Source: an uncultured Bacilli bacterium (GTDB taxonomy: Bacteria; Bacillota_I; Bacilli_A; RF39; UBA660). Taken from it: a DNA stretch of 64,000 bases. Location of the stretch: positions 259,542 to 323,541 of the forward strand of contig CAKOWQ010000002.1 of the NCBI GenBank assembly GCA_934122395.1, written 5' to 3'. Made by a program: the position numbers and the translations under genes. The stretch's first letter is position 1; each line of letters begins with the position of its first letter. This document shows, in pieces, positions 8,453 to 16,219 of the stretch. Under the pieces are notes generated by a model. It did not search any database. It worked only from the letters and a program-made list of their open reading frames with translations, and was not told the DNA's origin.

Positions 8453-8896
8453 ATGGACTTTTTGATTGATTTTTTTAGAGGAATAGATGGACCTTTATAT
8501 TATTCAATTCTGGTAGTTAATACAATTTTGATATTTGCAATTATTGGTTATTTAGGCGAAAAAAGTAATGAACAATTGATGAAAGCTAATATTAATACCG
8601 AAGTTAATATGGGTAGTGCTAATACTCTTAATATGAATGTAACAAAACCAGTTAGCACTACAAGTGTTACTAGCATCCCTAAAGTTTCTGCTACTCCAGT
8701 CAGTAGGACTATGCCAGCTCAAGCACAACCATTTAATAATAATCAACCTGTTACAAATCCACAAGTGACGAGTAATGCTGTACCTTTGCAAAACCTTAAT
8801 AATCAACCAACGGTTAATGCTAGTAATCAAGTTAATCCTCAAGAAAAGGCTCCAGCAGTACTTGTTATTAACAGCAATAATAATTCAAAGATATAA
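8453..8896 (+). CDS. Hypothetical single-pass membrane protein with Asn/Thr/Pro-rich tail
   Basis: Not recognised. The 147-residue product starts with an amphipathic stretch (MDFLIDFFRGIDGPLYY), has one hydrophobic helix (about residues 18-38) and then about 105 residues of low-complexity sequence rich in Asn, Thr, Val, Pro and Gln, ending NSNNNSKI. This looks like a membrane anchor with a disordered tail. The ATG at 8453 follows GAGGGTGAATTCG; the GTG at 8444 lies within that site. It sits between the FemAB and CdaA genes, so an envelope role is possible but unproven. Confidence 0.6.
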   Translation: MDFLIDFFRGIDGPLYYSILVVNTILIFAIIGYLGEKSNEQLMKANINTEVNMGSANTLNMNVTKPVSTTSVTSIPKVSATPVSRTMPAQAQPFNNNQPVTNPQVTSNAVPLQNLNNQPTVNASNQVNPQEKAPAVLVINSNNNSKI

Positions 8897-8926
8897 TTAA
8901 GCTATTTACTAATTATATCTTTTTTT
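8888..8926 (+). terminator. Terminator upstream of cdaA
   Basis: Eleven-pair stem AGATATAATTA/TAATTATATCT overlapping the preceding stop codon, followed by eight T. TATAAT at 8927-8932 directly after it probably starts the cdaA transcript. Confidence 0.75.
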
Positions 8927-8972
8927 GTATAATATTATAGTACTGAGGGTAAATAAAAGAAGGAGAAAATTT

Positions 8973-9797
8973 ATGACTATAGACAGTATTTTATCAATAA
9001 TTAATAAGATTGTAGATATCTTAATCGTTTGGTTAATTTTTTATTATATATTAAAAAGTATTAAGAATAATGTTAAACTCACATTGATTTTTAAAGGAGT
9101 TATAATAATAGCTATTTTGAAAATAGCATCTGATATTTTTCATTTTGTAACTATAGGTGTACTACTAGAATACATAATAATGTGGGGACCTTTAGCATTA
9201 ATAATAGTTTTTCAACCTGAAATTAGAACTGTTTTGGAACAGCTTGGTAGAAGTCAGTTGTTAGGTCGTCACAAAGTCTTGACAGTTGATGAACGCGAAA
9301 GATTAGTGTATGAAATAGTTCAAGCAATGGATTATTTAAGAAAATCTAGAATAGGGGCTTTAATAGTTATTGAACGTGATACAAGCTTAGCAGACTACAT
9401 TAATAGAGCTAAGAAAATTTATGGTGATGTTTCTAGTGAATTATTAATTTCTATATTCTTCCCAAATAATCCACTACATGATGGTGGTGTAATTATTCAA
9501 GGAGATAGAATTAGCTGTGCTGGTGCTGTTTTCCCAACAAGTAATAATCTAAAAAATAACAAAAGACTTGGAACTAGACACAGAGCTGCTATAGGTATTA
9601 CCGAAGAGACTGATTGCATTTCACTAGTTGTATCTGAAGAAACTGGTAGATTATCTATTGCTGTTAAGGGTGAATTATTCTATAACTTATCTCTTGATGA
9701 TGTTAGAATGATGCTTATTGATGAATTAAGACCTAAACAAGAATCTGATTTTGAAAATGATGTAAATGAGGAAGAAATATATGAAGAAAACAAGTAG
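8973..9797 (+). CDS. cdaA: Diadenylate cyclase CdaA (DacA)
   Basis: Membrane enzyme that makes cyclic di-AMP from two ATP, a second messenger for potassium and wall homeostasis. The 274-residue product has three N-terminal helices (about 5-85), the conserved WGPLALIIVFQPEIRT linker and a DisA_N catalytic domain with PLHDGGVII and GTRHRAAIG. The usual DGA triplet reads DGG here; the catalytic Asp and the RHR motif are present. ATG at 8973 follows AGAAGGAGAAAATTT; the frame start at 8925 lies in the promoter. ybbR overlaps its end by 17 bases, the standard cdaA-cdaR pair; glmS, often third in that operon, is 26 kb away here. Confidence 0.95.
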   Translation: MTIDSILSIINKIVDILIVWLIFYYILKSIKNNVKLTLIFKGVIIIAILKIASDIFHFVTIGVLLEYIIMWGPLALIIVFQPEIRTVLEQLGRSQLLGRHKVLTVDERERLVYEIVQAMDYLRKSRIGALIVIERDTSLADYINRAKKIYGDVSSELLISIFFPNNPLHDGGVIIQGDRISCAGAVFPTSNNLKNNKRLGTRHRAAIGITEETDCISLVVSEETGRLSIAVKGELFYNLSLDDVRMMLIDELRPKQESDFENDVNEEEIYEENK

Positions 9798-11136
9798 GAA
9801 TAGAAATAAAAATATATTTTCAAGAATATTTGGTTTGTTTGATAAATGGATTATTACTCCAATAACTAAGTTAATATTGTTAATAACTGATGCATTTAAA
9901 AACAACGGACATGGTCTTGAAAAAATATTGGTTAATCGTCAAGCTTTGGTTATAATTTCGTTAGTATGTGCATTAATAGCATTCTTTACTATAGACAATA
10001 AATTTACTACTTTGGTTGATAATTCTGCTGAGGTTTTATATGGTCAACCAGTAAAAGCGATTTATAATGAGGAGGCATTTGTTGTTGAAGGGCTCCCTAG
10101 TAGTGTTGATGTAACTCTTATTGGTAGAAAATGGGATGTTTATTTAGCCAAACAATATCCAGCCGATGAAGTTACTGTTGATTTAACTGGATTATCTGCT
10201 GGTCAACATAGAGTAACTTTAAAATATAAACAATCTGTTTCATCGGTTGAATATAAACTTGATACTTCTAATGTGACTATTATGATATATGAGAAGGTTT
10301 CAGAAAATAGAGAATTAACTACTGATATTATTCATAAAGATAGATTAGATACTAAACTAAATATCGAAAGCATTAGTTTAAATAGAGATAATGTAATAAT
10401 AAAAGGTGCTGCTTATAAACTTAGTCAAGTTGCTTCAGTAAAAGCACTAATTGATGTTGAAAACATATCTAAACCAACGGTAGGTACTACAACTCTTACT
10501 GACATACCTTTAGTTGCGTATGATAAGGATGGTAAAATTATAGATGTCGAAATTGTACCTAATAAAGTTGAAGCAGTAATTAAAATTGCTTCACCAAGTA
10601 AAACGGTACCTATTAAAGTAGAACCAGAAGGTAAATTAGAAGGTAGAGCTATTAAAACTTTAACTCCTAGTGTCCAAGAAGTAACAATATATGGTGATGA
10701 ATCTTCACTAGCATCAATTGAATACTTACCAGTTAAAATAGATGTATCTAATGTAACTAGCGATAAAACATACACAGTTAATTTAACCAAACCAACAGGT
10801 GTACGTGAGATAAGCGTTAAAACAATAACTGTTAAGCTTACACTTGATGATATTATTTCAAAAGAAGTAAAAGATATACAAATTAAAACTATTAACTTAG
10901 AGGAAGGATATGTTGTTCAAGCTTCTAGTAAGGAATATAGTACAGTAACAGCTATAGTAAAAGGAAGCAAAGCGGTGTTGGAATCACTAGACACTACTAC
11001 TATAACAGCTTATGTTGATTTAACCGGATTAAAAGAAGGGGAACATGAAGTAGAAGTAAAAGTAACTGGTGATGATACTAAATTAACATATACTCCAAGG
11101 GTTAAGAAAATAAAAGTAAGAATAATTAAAAAGTAA
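9781..11136 (+). CDS. ybbR: YbbR-domain protein CdaR, regulator of CdaA
   Basis: Membrane-anchored partner that modulates CdaA activity in Firmicutes. The 451-residue product has one transmembrane helix (about 55-75) followed by four YbbR beta repeats outside the membrane, each ending in a VDLTGL/VDVSNV-type strand; repeat ends show VDLTGLSAGQHRVTLKY and VDLTGLKEGEHEVEVKV. The ATG at 9781, inside cdaA, follows GAGGAAGAAATAT and is preferred to the ATG at 9766, which lies within that ribosome site. The overlap implies translational coupling. A strong terminator follows. Confidence 0.92.
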   Translation: MKKTSRNRNKNIFSRIFGLFDKWIITPITKLILLITDAFKNNGHGLEKILVNRQALVIISLVCALIAFFTIDNKFTTLVDNSAEVLYGQPVKAIYNEEAFVVEGLPSSVDVTLIGRKWDVYLAKQYPADEVTVDLTGLSAGQHRVTLKYKQSVSSVEYKLDTSNVTIMIYEKVSENRELTTDIIHKDRLDTKLNIESISLNRDNVIIKGAAYKLSQVASVKALIDVENISKPTVGTTTLTDIPLVAYDKDGKIIDVEIVPNKVEAVIKIASPSKTVPIKVEPEGKLEGRAIKTLTPSVQEVTIYGDESSLASIEYLPVKIDVSNVTSDKTYTVNLTKPTGVREISVKTITVKLTLDDIISKEVKDIQIKTINLEEGYVVQASSKEYSTVTAIVKGSKAVLESLDTTTITAYVDLTGLKEGEHEVEVKVTGDDTKLTYTPRVKKIKVRIIKK

Positions 11137-11141
11137 TTAGG

Positions 11142-11173
11142 AAGTCAAAGAATTATCGTTCTTTGACTTTTTT
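11142..11173 (+). terminator. Terminator of cdaA-ybbR
   Basis: Perfect eleven-pair stem AAGTCAAAGAA/TTCTTTGACTT with a six-base loop and T run. Its 3' arm contains the TTGACT -35 box of the following RNA promoter. Confidence 0.9.
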
Positions 11174-11191
11174 AGACAATTGTGTTATAAT
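11163..11191 (+). promoter_or_regulatory. Strong promoter of the large non-coding RNA
   Basis: TTGACT (11163-11168), exactly 17 nt, TATAAT (11186-11191) with TGT in front (extended -10). The -35 box lies inside the preceding terminator stem. Transcription should start near 11198-11200, precisely where the closing helix of the RNA begins. Confidence 0.8.
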
Positions 11192-11198
11192 GTAACAC

Positions 11199-11770
11199 GA
11201 AATGGCGCACTATTCTAGTCGATACATTTATTATGAAGACGAGGGTAAAATATCGTTAAAGAGCATATCTATGAAACGTTTGGTGTTTGCTTCTTACGCC
11301 CAGTTTGGGGTGAATGCTGGATTTGAAGTGATTATGGGCGCTCGTAATGGCATACGATTCCGACCCATTTTTGCGTGGAGACCTGTTTTTGTGAAAGAAA
11401 ATTAAACTTTTACGAACCAGGCTTGAACCTATCTTGTGGCTAAAGCTATGGATAGAGTAGCTTGGCTTGAGTGATATTAGGGAATAGAGACAACTTTTTA
11501 TTTGGTGTACATCTTATATAAAGTATCGCTACTTGAAACTAGTATTGCAAAAAAGCATAGTAATAGGGGGTATTGTTGAGGAAATCTCCTAGAGTGTAGA
11601 TTGATATAGGATTGCAGTGTGCACTAAGTGGTAATCAAGTCATAGTTAAGGTAACTTACTATTTATTTTTTTAAAAGGGAACTGCTTAATTGGTAACAAT
11701 AAGTAAAAATAAGGGAAATCCAACTTGACCTAAAGGCGCAAAGTTTATTATATCAATTGCCATTTCATTT
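11199..11770 (+). ncRNA. Large structured non-coding RNA, OLE-like (ornate large extremophilic RNA)
   Basis: About 570 bases without a credible gene between a strong promoter and a membrane-protein gene. The two ends pair perfectly: GAAATGGC (11199-11206) with GCCATTTC (11759-11766). Inside, an irregular hairpin is visible at 11417-11465 (CCAGGCT/AGCTTGG, CTATC/GATAG, TGGC/GCTA), another around 11334-11375 (ATGGG/CCCAT with TCGTA/TACGA inside), and AGGA/TCCT near 11580. G content and base composition exceed the AT-rich surroundings. OLE RNA is known as a roughly 600-nt RNA encoded directly upstream of oapA, and the next gene looks like OapA. OLE identity is inferred from size, closed ends and this neighbour, not from a recalled consensus. 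Confidence 0.65.
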
Positions 11771-11782
11771 TATTGAGGTTAT

Positions 11783-12373
11783 ATGAAAAGTAAAAAATAT
11801 AAAGAAAAATATTCGAATAAAGCAGGTAAGAAACCTGTCAAAAACAAGAAATTAATTAATTATAATTGGATAATAAAAATAACTACTATAACTTTTTTTG
11901 TTTCGTTGTTATTTTCTTTAATATCTGAAACAATTATTCCTAATGCAAATATTGTTATTAGTGTTATATTGGTCTTTGTTTTTATTGGACTTGGTATATT
12001 ATTTGATATTATCGGAGTTAGTATAACTGTTGCTGACGAAAGGACTTTTAATTCGATGGCTGCAAAAAATGTAAAAGGTGCAAAACTAGCCGTTAAATTA
12101 ATTAAAAATGCAGAAAAGGTATCAAGCTTTTGTAACGATGTTATAGGTGACATATGTGGAATTATTAGTGGTTCTACTTCGACTTCAATTGCTGTTATTT
12201 TAACGGCTAATTTTAATCTGAATATACTTTTAACATCATTAATTACTACTGCTTTAGTTGCCTCCCTTACAATAGGGGGTAAAGCTATTGGTAAGACTTT
12301 TGCAATAAATAAAAGTGATGTAATTATATTTAAATTTTCTTCGTTTTTATCAATATTTTATAGAAAAAAATAG
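11783..12373 (+). CDS. oapA: OapA-like OLE-associated membrane protein (DUF21/CorB-like)
   Basis: A 196-residue protein with a basic N-terminus (first 25 residues rich in Lys) and four predicted helices (about 31-46, 53-80, 128-150, 153-172). The loop with DERTFNSMAAKNVKGAKLAVKL then KNAEKVSSFCNDVIGDICGIISG matches my recollection of the OapA family, often mis-labelled Mg/Co transporter CorB in genome files. In Bacillus halodurans OapA binds OLE RNA at the membrane and the complex affects tolerance to alcohol, cold and magnesium. ATG follows TTGAGGTTAT, only 17 bases after the RNA's closing helix, so RNA and mRNA share one transcript. Confidence 0.7.
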   Translation: MKSKKYKEKYSNKAGKKPVKNKKLINYNWIIKITTITFFVSLLFSLISETIIPNANIVISVILVFVFIGLGILFDIIGVSITVADERTFNSMAAKNVKGAKLAVKLIKNAEKVSSFCNDVIGDICGIISGSTSTSIAVILTANFNLNILLTSLITTALVASLTIGGKAIGKTFAINKSDVIIFKFSSFLSIFYRKK

Positions 12374-12402
12374 TGGATGAATTTTTGCTTACTATTTTTT
12401 TT
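12368..12402 (+). terminator. Terminator after oapA-like gene
   Basis: Stem AAATAGT/ACTATTT extended by two G-U pairs, followed by about nine T; overlaps the stop codon. Confidence 0.7.
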
Positions 12403-12408
12403 ATTGGG

Positions 12409-12437
12409 TTGAAAGATTAAGTTAATTTTGTTATAAT
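12409..12437 (+). promoter_or_regulatory. Promoter of the surface-protein cluster
   Basis: TTGAAA (12409-12414), 17-nt spacer, TATAAT (12432-12437) with TGT extension, 23 bases before the start codon. Confidence 0.75.
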
Positions 12438-12460
12438 CTAATAGAATTGGATGTGATGAT

Positions 12461-13879
12461 ATGGAAGACAAAGATATAGAAATATTAGATTTAGATGATG
12501 ATATAAATGACAGTAATGTCGTTGATGATAAAAAAAAGGGAAAAAATGATAAGAAAAGTAGTAAAAAGACTAAAAAGAGACGCTTAAAAAAAGGCCTTTT
12601 TCAAACTGCATTTTGTTTGGTTAGTCTTGCTTTTATTATTGGATGCTGTATTTTTTATGGTAATAGATTAATTAAATATTACAAGATATATAATCCTAAA
12701 ATAGAAGGTGGTGCTTCGGCTGAATTAATTTCAACAACTTTAACTCAAAATACCGAAATTGTTTCAGAAGGCTCTGGATTATATAGAGAAAACGGCTTAT
12801 ATGTTTTTAAAGGTGAGAAAGCTAACAATTATATTAAATATGCAAATATGTTATGGAGAATTATAAGAACTAATGCTGATGGTTCTATTGAAATGATTAC
12901 TAATGATTATATTAATATATTAGCTTGGGATTTCAATGGTAAAGATTATGTTGAATCAGATATTAATAAATATTTAAATGATGTTTTCTTAAAACAATTA
13001 GATACAAGTTATTTAGTTAAAACTAGTATTTGTACTGATGTAATGGAAAGTGTTGATAAGTTTACGTGTGAAGTTAAAAACACTGATTATTATGTTACGT
13101 TGTTGCAAGCTAATGATTATTTAAATAGTGTTGTTGATGATACTACTTATGTTTCACATGATGAAGATATGGTTTGGTTAGGTTCATATGAAAATAGCAA
13201 GAAAGCATGGGTAGCAGATGGAAGCAATATATCTACTTCTGAAATGAGTAATACTTATTTTGTAAAACCAGTTGTAACCTTAAAAAATGCAGTAGCTTTA
13301 TTAGGTGGTGTTGGAAGCCAAGAAGATCCATATATAATTGAAAAAAATGATGGTAACGTTAAATTTGGTTCTTATTTAGAAATTGATGAAGATGTATGGG
13401 TTGTTGTAGATAAGGATGAAGATATTATAAAACTTGCATACGCTGGATTATATAATAAAGGATTAAGCACTTATAGATTTGATACTAGTGTACTAGATTA
13501 TAAAGTTGATAATAAAAATTCTTTGGCAGAGCTTTTAAATACAAAATTCTATGAAGGATTATCTTATAAAGATTTATTATTAGATTTTGATTTGTATACT
13601 GCTACATATACTAAAGGATACAAAAATACTTATAAAGAAAAAGTAACAGTAAAAGTTGGTATTCCTAGCGTTACAGATTTAAAATTTGACAATGATGCTG
13701 ATGGATATTATGTATCGAATAAATCTCCTAGAGAAGGAAGAATATACTATTATGATACAGATTTAATAAGTTCAAAACCTGCAATTTCAAGGCCATATAA
13801 ACCAGTCATTTCTATAAATATACCTAAGATAAAAGATGGCGATGGTACTAAAGAAAACCCTTATAAGGTTGAGGTGTAA
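12461..13879 (+). CDS. Membrane-anchored extracellular protein with DUF6273-like repeats
   Basis: A 472-residue type II membrane protein: a highly charged cytoplasmic N-terminus (Asp-rich, then Lys-rich, residues 1-45), one helix (about 46-68) and a large extracellular part. The outside contains two related units, each with a WRIIRTNADGSIEMI-like or DVWVVVDKDEDIIKLAY segment and ending in GGVGSQEDPYIIE or GDGTKENPYKVEV. The G-x-G-T-x-x-N-P-Y closing motif is common in gut Firmicutes surface proteins; DUF6273 is my closest guess. Start ATG follows GGATGTGATGAT. The next gene begins two bases after its stop. Function unknown. Confidence 0.6.
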   Translation: MEDKDIEILDLDDDINDSNVVDDKKKGKNDKKSSKKTKKRRLKKGLFQTAFCLVSLAFIIGCCIFYGNRLIKYYKIYNPKIEGGASAELISTTLTQNTEIVSEGSGLYRENGLYVFKGEKANNYIKYANMLWRIIRTNADGSIEMITNDYINILAWDFNGKDYVESDINKYLNDVFLKQLDTSYLVKTSICTDVMESVDKFTCEVKNTDYYVTLLQANDYLNSVVDDTTYVSHDEDMVWLGSYENSKKAWVADGSNISTSEMSNTYFVKPVVTLKNAVALLGGVGSQEDPYIIEKNDGNVKFGSYLEIDEDVWVVVDKDEDIIKLAYAGLYNKGLSTYRFDTSVLDYKVDNKNSLAELLNTKFYEGLSYKDLLLDFDLYTATYTKGYKNTYKEKVTVKVGIPSVTDLKFDNDADGYYVSNKSPREGRIYYYDTDLISSKPAISRPYKPVISINIPKIKDGDGTKENPYKVEV

Positions 13880-13881
13880 TT

Positions 13882-14928
13882 ATGAAGAAAAAAGAAAAGA
13901 AACAAAAGAAGCAAAGAAGAATACGTAAAACAACTATTTTGTTTATCATTTTAGATATTTTAGTAGGAATCTGTTTCTTTGTTGTTTATGGTCCTTATTC
14001 AGGATTTAGAAATTTAATTATAAATACAGCTATGAGTACTAAAACTCATCAATATATAGCATATACTTTTTGGAGTGATGAAACAATTCAAAGCATTTTA
14101 GCTAAAGGGGCATATATTCCTATTAATGATGCTGTAGATTTGGATAAAATAGTTATAGATACTAAACCTAAAAAAGATTATGATAATGAATATGATGAGC
14201 AAATATTAACAAGAGATCCTGGTAATGAGGATTACAAATATTTAAAGGTTAAAGTTGGAAAGTACGATGCACATTTAGTAGCAATCTATGATCCTTCTAA
14301 AGTACAATTAATACATTCTAAATCCTTTGGAAGTGGTACAGGACAAGAACGTATAAAAGACATGTGTAACCGCATGGGTGGTGTTGTTTGTATTAATGGT
14401 GGTATGTTCGTCGATTACGGTTGGGGTAGTGACGTTCCAATGGGATATTTAATAAAAGATGGAAAAATTATTTGGTCTGATAATGATGGTAAAGCTAATT
14501 TGATTGGATTTAATAAAGATAATAAATTATTGTTGACTAATGCAACAGGTGAAGAAGCAATTGCGATGGGAATGCGCGATGCATTAGAGTTTGGACCTTT
14601 CTTAATTGTTAATGGTAAAGAGTTGCAATATGTTGATGCAACTGTTGGTGGATATTCAAGGGCCGCTCGTGTTGCTATAGCTCAAAGAAGAGATGGTGTT
14701 GTATTATTCTTAGTAACAGAAGGAACTCATGCTGCAGGTCCTAATATGCTAGAAGTGATTGAAACATTAAAACTATATGGTGCATATAATGCAGCTAATC
14801 TAGATGGAGGTACTTCAGCTCAATTAGCAATAGGTGGTAAACTTATAAATAATCCTAAAAACATATATGGACAAACTGTAACTGGAGGAAGACGAGTAGT
14901 AAGTGGATTCGGATTGATTTTAGAATAG
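13882..14928 (+). CDS. Phosphodiester glycosidase family protein (NAGPA/DUF2233-like)
   Basis: Related to the uncovering-enzyme fold that cleaves GlcNAc-1-phosphodiesters and, in bacteria, exopolysaccharide or wall phosphodiesters. The 348 residues have a basic N-terminus, one membrane helix (about 18-37) and an extracellular domain from about 115 with CINGGMFVDYG, RAARVAIAQR, FLVTEG and AANLDGGTSAQL, which are the conserved core (NGG..., R-A-x-G/A-x, DGGxS). The C-terminal VVSGFGLILE is also typical. It is translated close to its neighbours on both sides, suggesting surface polymer work together with the CapA-like protein. Substrate unknown. Confidence 0.85.
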   Translation: MKKKEKKQKKQRRIRKTTILFIILDILVGICFFVVYGPYSGFRNLIINTAMSTKTHQYIAYTFWSDETIQSILAKGAYIPINDAVDLDKIVIDTKPKKDYDNEYDEQILTRDPGNEDYKYLKVKVGKYDAHLVAIYDPSKVQLIHSKSFGSGTGQERIKDMCNRMGGVVCINGGMFVDYGWGSDVPMGYLIKDGKIIWSDNDGKANLIGFNKDNKLLLTNATGEEAIAMGMRDALEFGPFLIVNGKELQYVDATVGGYSRAARVAIAQRRDGVVLFLVTEGTHAAGPNMLEVIETLKLYGAYNAANLDGGTSAQLAIGGKLINNPKNIYGQTVTGGRRVVSGFGLILE

Positions 14929-14944
14929 AAGTGTGGTGGTTGTT

Positions 14945-16126
14945 ATGGATAAAAAGAAAAAAACTATACGAATAGGAGCAATAATTCTTATTGTACTAGC
15001 AATTATATCAATTGGAGTTGGAGGTACTTTATTTACTTTATCTTTGTTTAAAGATAATAATAAAGAAGAAGAAATTGTTAATAAAGATGATAAAGATCAA
15101 ACTGTTGATGAAGAAAAGGAAAACTATGAAACAAGTGCAACTTTTGTAGCGGTAGGTGATGCATTGATTCATGGGGCTGTTTATAAGGATGCTTATTCTA
15201 ATGGTGTATATGATTTTAATAATATGTTCACTGAAGTAAAACCCGTTTTTGAACAATATGATTTAAGATATTATAATCAAGAAACTATTCTTGGAGGAAC
15301 TTCTTTGGGATTATCTAGTTATCCTTTGTTTAATTCACCTCAAGAAGTGGGAGATGCTTTTATGAATATGGGATTTAATTTAGTCAGCTTAGCTACTAAT
15401 CATTCCCTTGATTATGGTGAAAAAGGTCTTGTTAATTCGATAAATTATTGGGGAAAACAAGAGGGTGTAATTGCTGCTGGTTCATATGAATCAGAAGAAT
15501 CACGTGTGACACCTAGAATAATGGAAAAAAATGGTATAACTTATACATTGCTTTCTTATTCAACTCTAACTAACGGGCTTAGAATACCAACTGGCAAAGA
15601 TTATCTTTTTGATTTATACAGTGAAGAAAAAGTAAAAGCAGATGTAGAAAGAGTAAGAGATAAAGTAGATGTTGTTATGGTGGCTATGCACTGGGGAGTA
15701 GAGTATACTCATACTCCTGTTCAGGAAGAAAAGACTATTGCAAAATATTTAGCATCACTTGGTGTCGATATAGTAATAGGTACCCATCCACACGTTATTC
15801 AACCTATAGATTTTATTGATAATACAATGGTTATTTATTCATTGGGTAACTTTATATCAGCTCAAATAGGTATTGAACGTTTAGTTGGTCTAGCAGCATC
15901 TGTTACTATTAAAAAATCAGTCGTTGATGGTGTTAGTACTATTACATTGGAAAATCCTGCTGCTGAACTTGTATATACTCGTAAAGCTGGTGCTACTTAT
16001 GGTGCTGGATATAAAGTATATCCATTTTCAAAATTAGATGATACAATATTACCTGGATATCAAAAGTATTATGATCAATTTATGAACATTGCAACAAAAG
16101 GATCTAGGGAAATAATAAGAAAATAA
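14945..16126 (+). CDS. CapA-family membrane-anchored metallophosphatase, copy 2
   Basis: Paralogue of the gene at 3261-4391, sharing long near-identical segments (YNQETILGGTSLGLSSYP, NMGFNLVSLATNHSLDYG, AMHWGVEY, HPHVIQPIDFIDNT). The 393 residues comprise a membrane helix (about 9-32), an acidic linker (NKEEEIVNKDDKDQ...) and the PGA_cap metallophosphatase domain. GDALIH, NH and GTHPH supply the metal ligands. The ATG at 14945 is used here; the GTG at 14933 is the only alternative and the ribosome site (GTGGTGGTTGTT) is weak, so coupling to the upstream gene is likely. Confidence 0.85.
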   Translation: MDKKKKTIRIGAIILIVLAIISIGVGGTLFTLSLFKDNNKEEEIVNKDDKDQTVDEEKENYETSATFVAVGDALIHGAVYKDAYSNGVYDFNNMFTEVKPVFEQYDLRYYNQETILGGTSLGLSSYPLFNSPQEVGDAFMNMGFNLVSLATNHSLDYGEKGLVNSINYWGKQEGVIAAGSYESEESRVTPRIMEKNGITYTLLSYSTLTNGLRIPTGKDYLFDLYSEEKVKADVERVRDKVDVVMVAMHWGVEYTHTPVQEEKTIAKYLASLGVDIVIGTHPHVIQPIDFIDNTMVIYSLGNFISAQIGIERLVGLAASVTIKKSVVDGVSTITLENPAAELVYTRKAGATYGAGYKVYPFSKLDDTILPGYQKYYDQFMNIATKGSREIIRK

Positions 16127-16136
16127 TGTTTTAAGG

Positions 16137-16158
16137 CGAGTATTATACTCGTTTTTTT
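16137..16158 (+). terminator. Terminator of the surface-protein cluster
   Basis: Stem CGAGTA/TACTCG with three-base loop and seven T. Confidence 0.85.
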
Positions 16159-16219
16159 ATATATTTTTTAGTTAATTTATTATATAATAAAAGTAGTGAC
16201 TATAGAAAAGAGTGATATG

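Noticed and set aside
11202..11405. 67-codon open frame inside the large RNA
   Set aside because: No ribosome site, it starts in the P1 helix of the RNA, and the sequence has no family resemblance; better explained as non-coding RNA.
11199..11770. RNase P RNA, ROOL or GOLLD as identity of the large RNA
   Set aside because: The RNase P hallmark GAGGAAAGTCC is absent, and ROOL/GOLLD are not known to precede an OapA-like gene. OLE fits the neighbour better, but only a covariance search can settle it.
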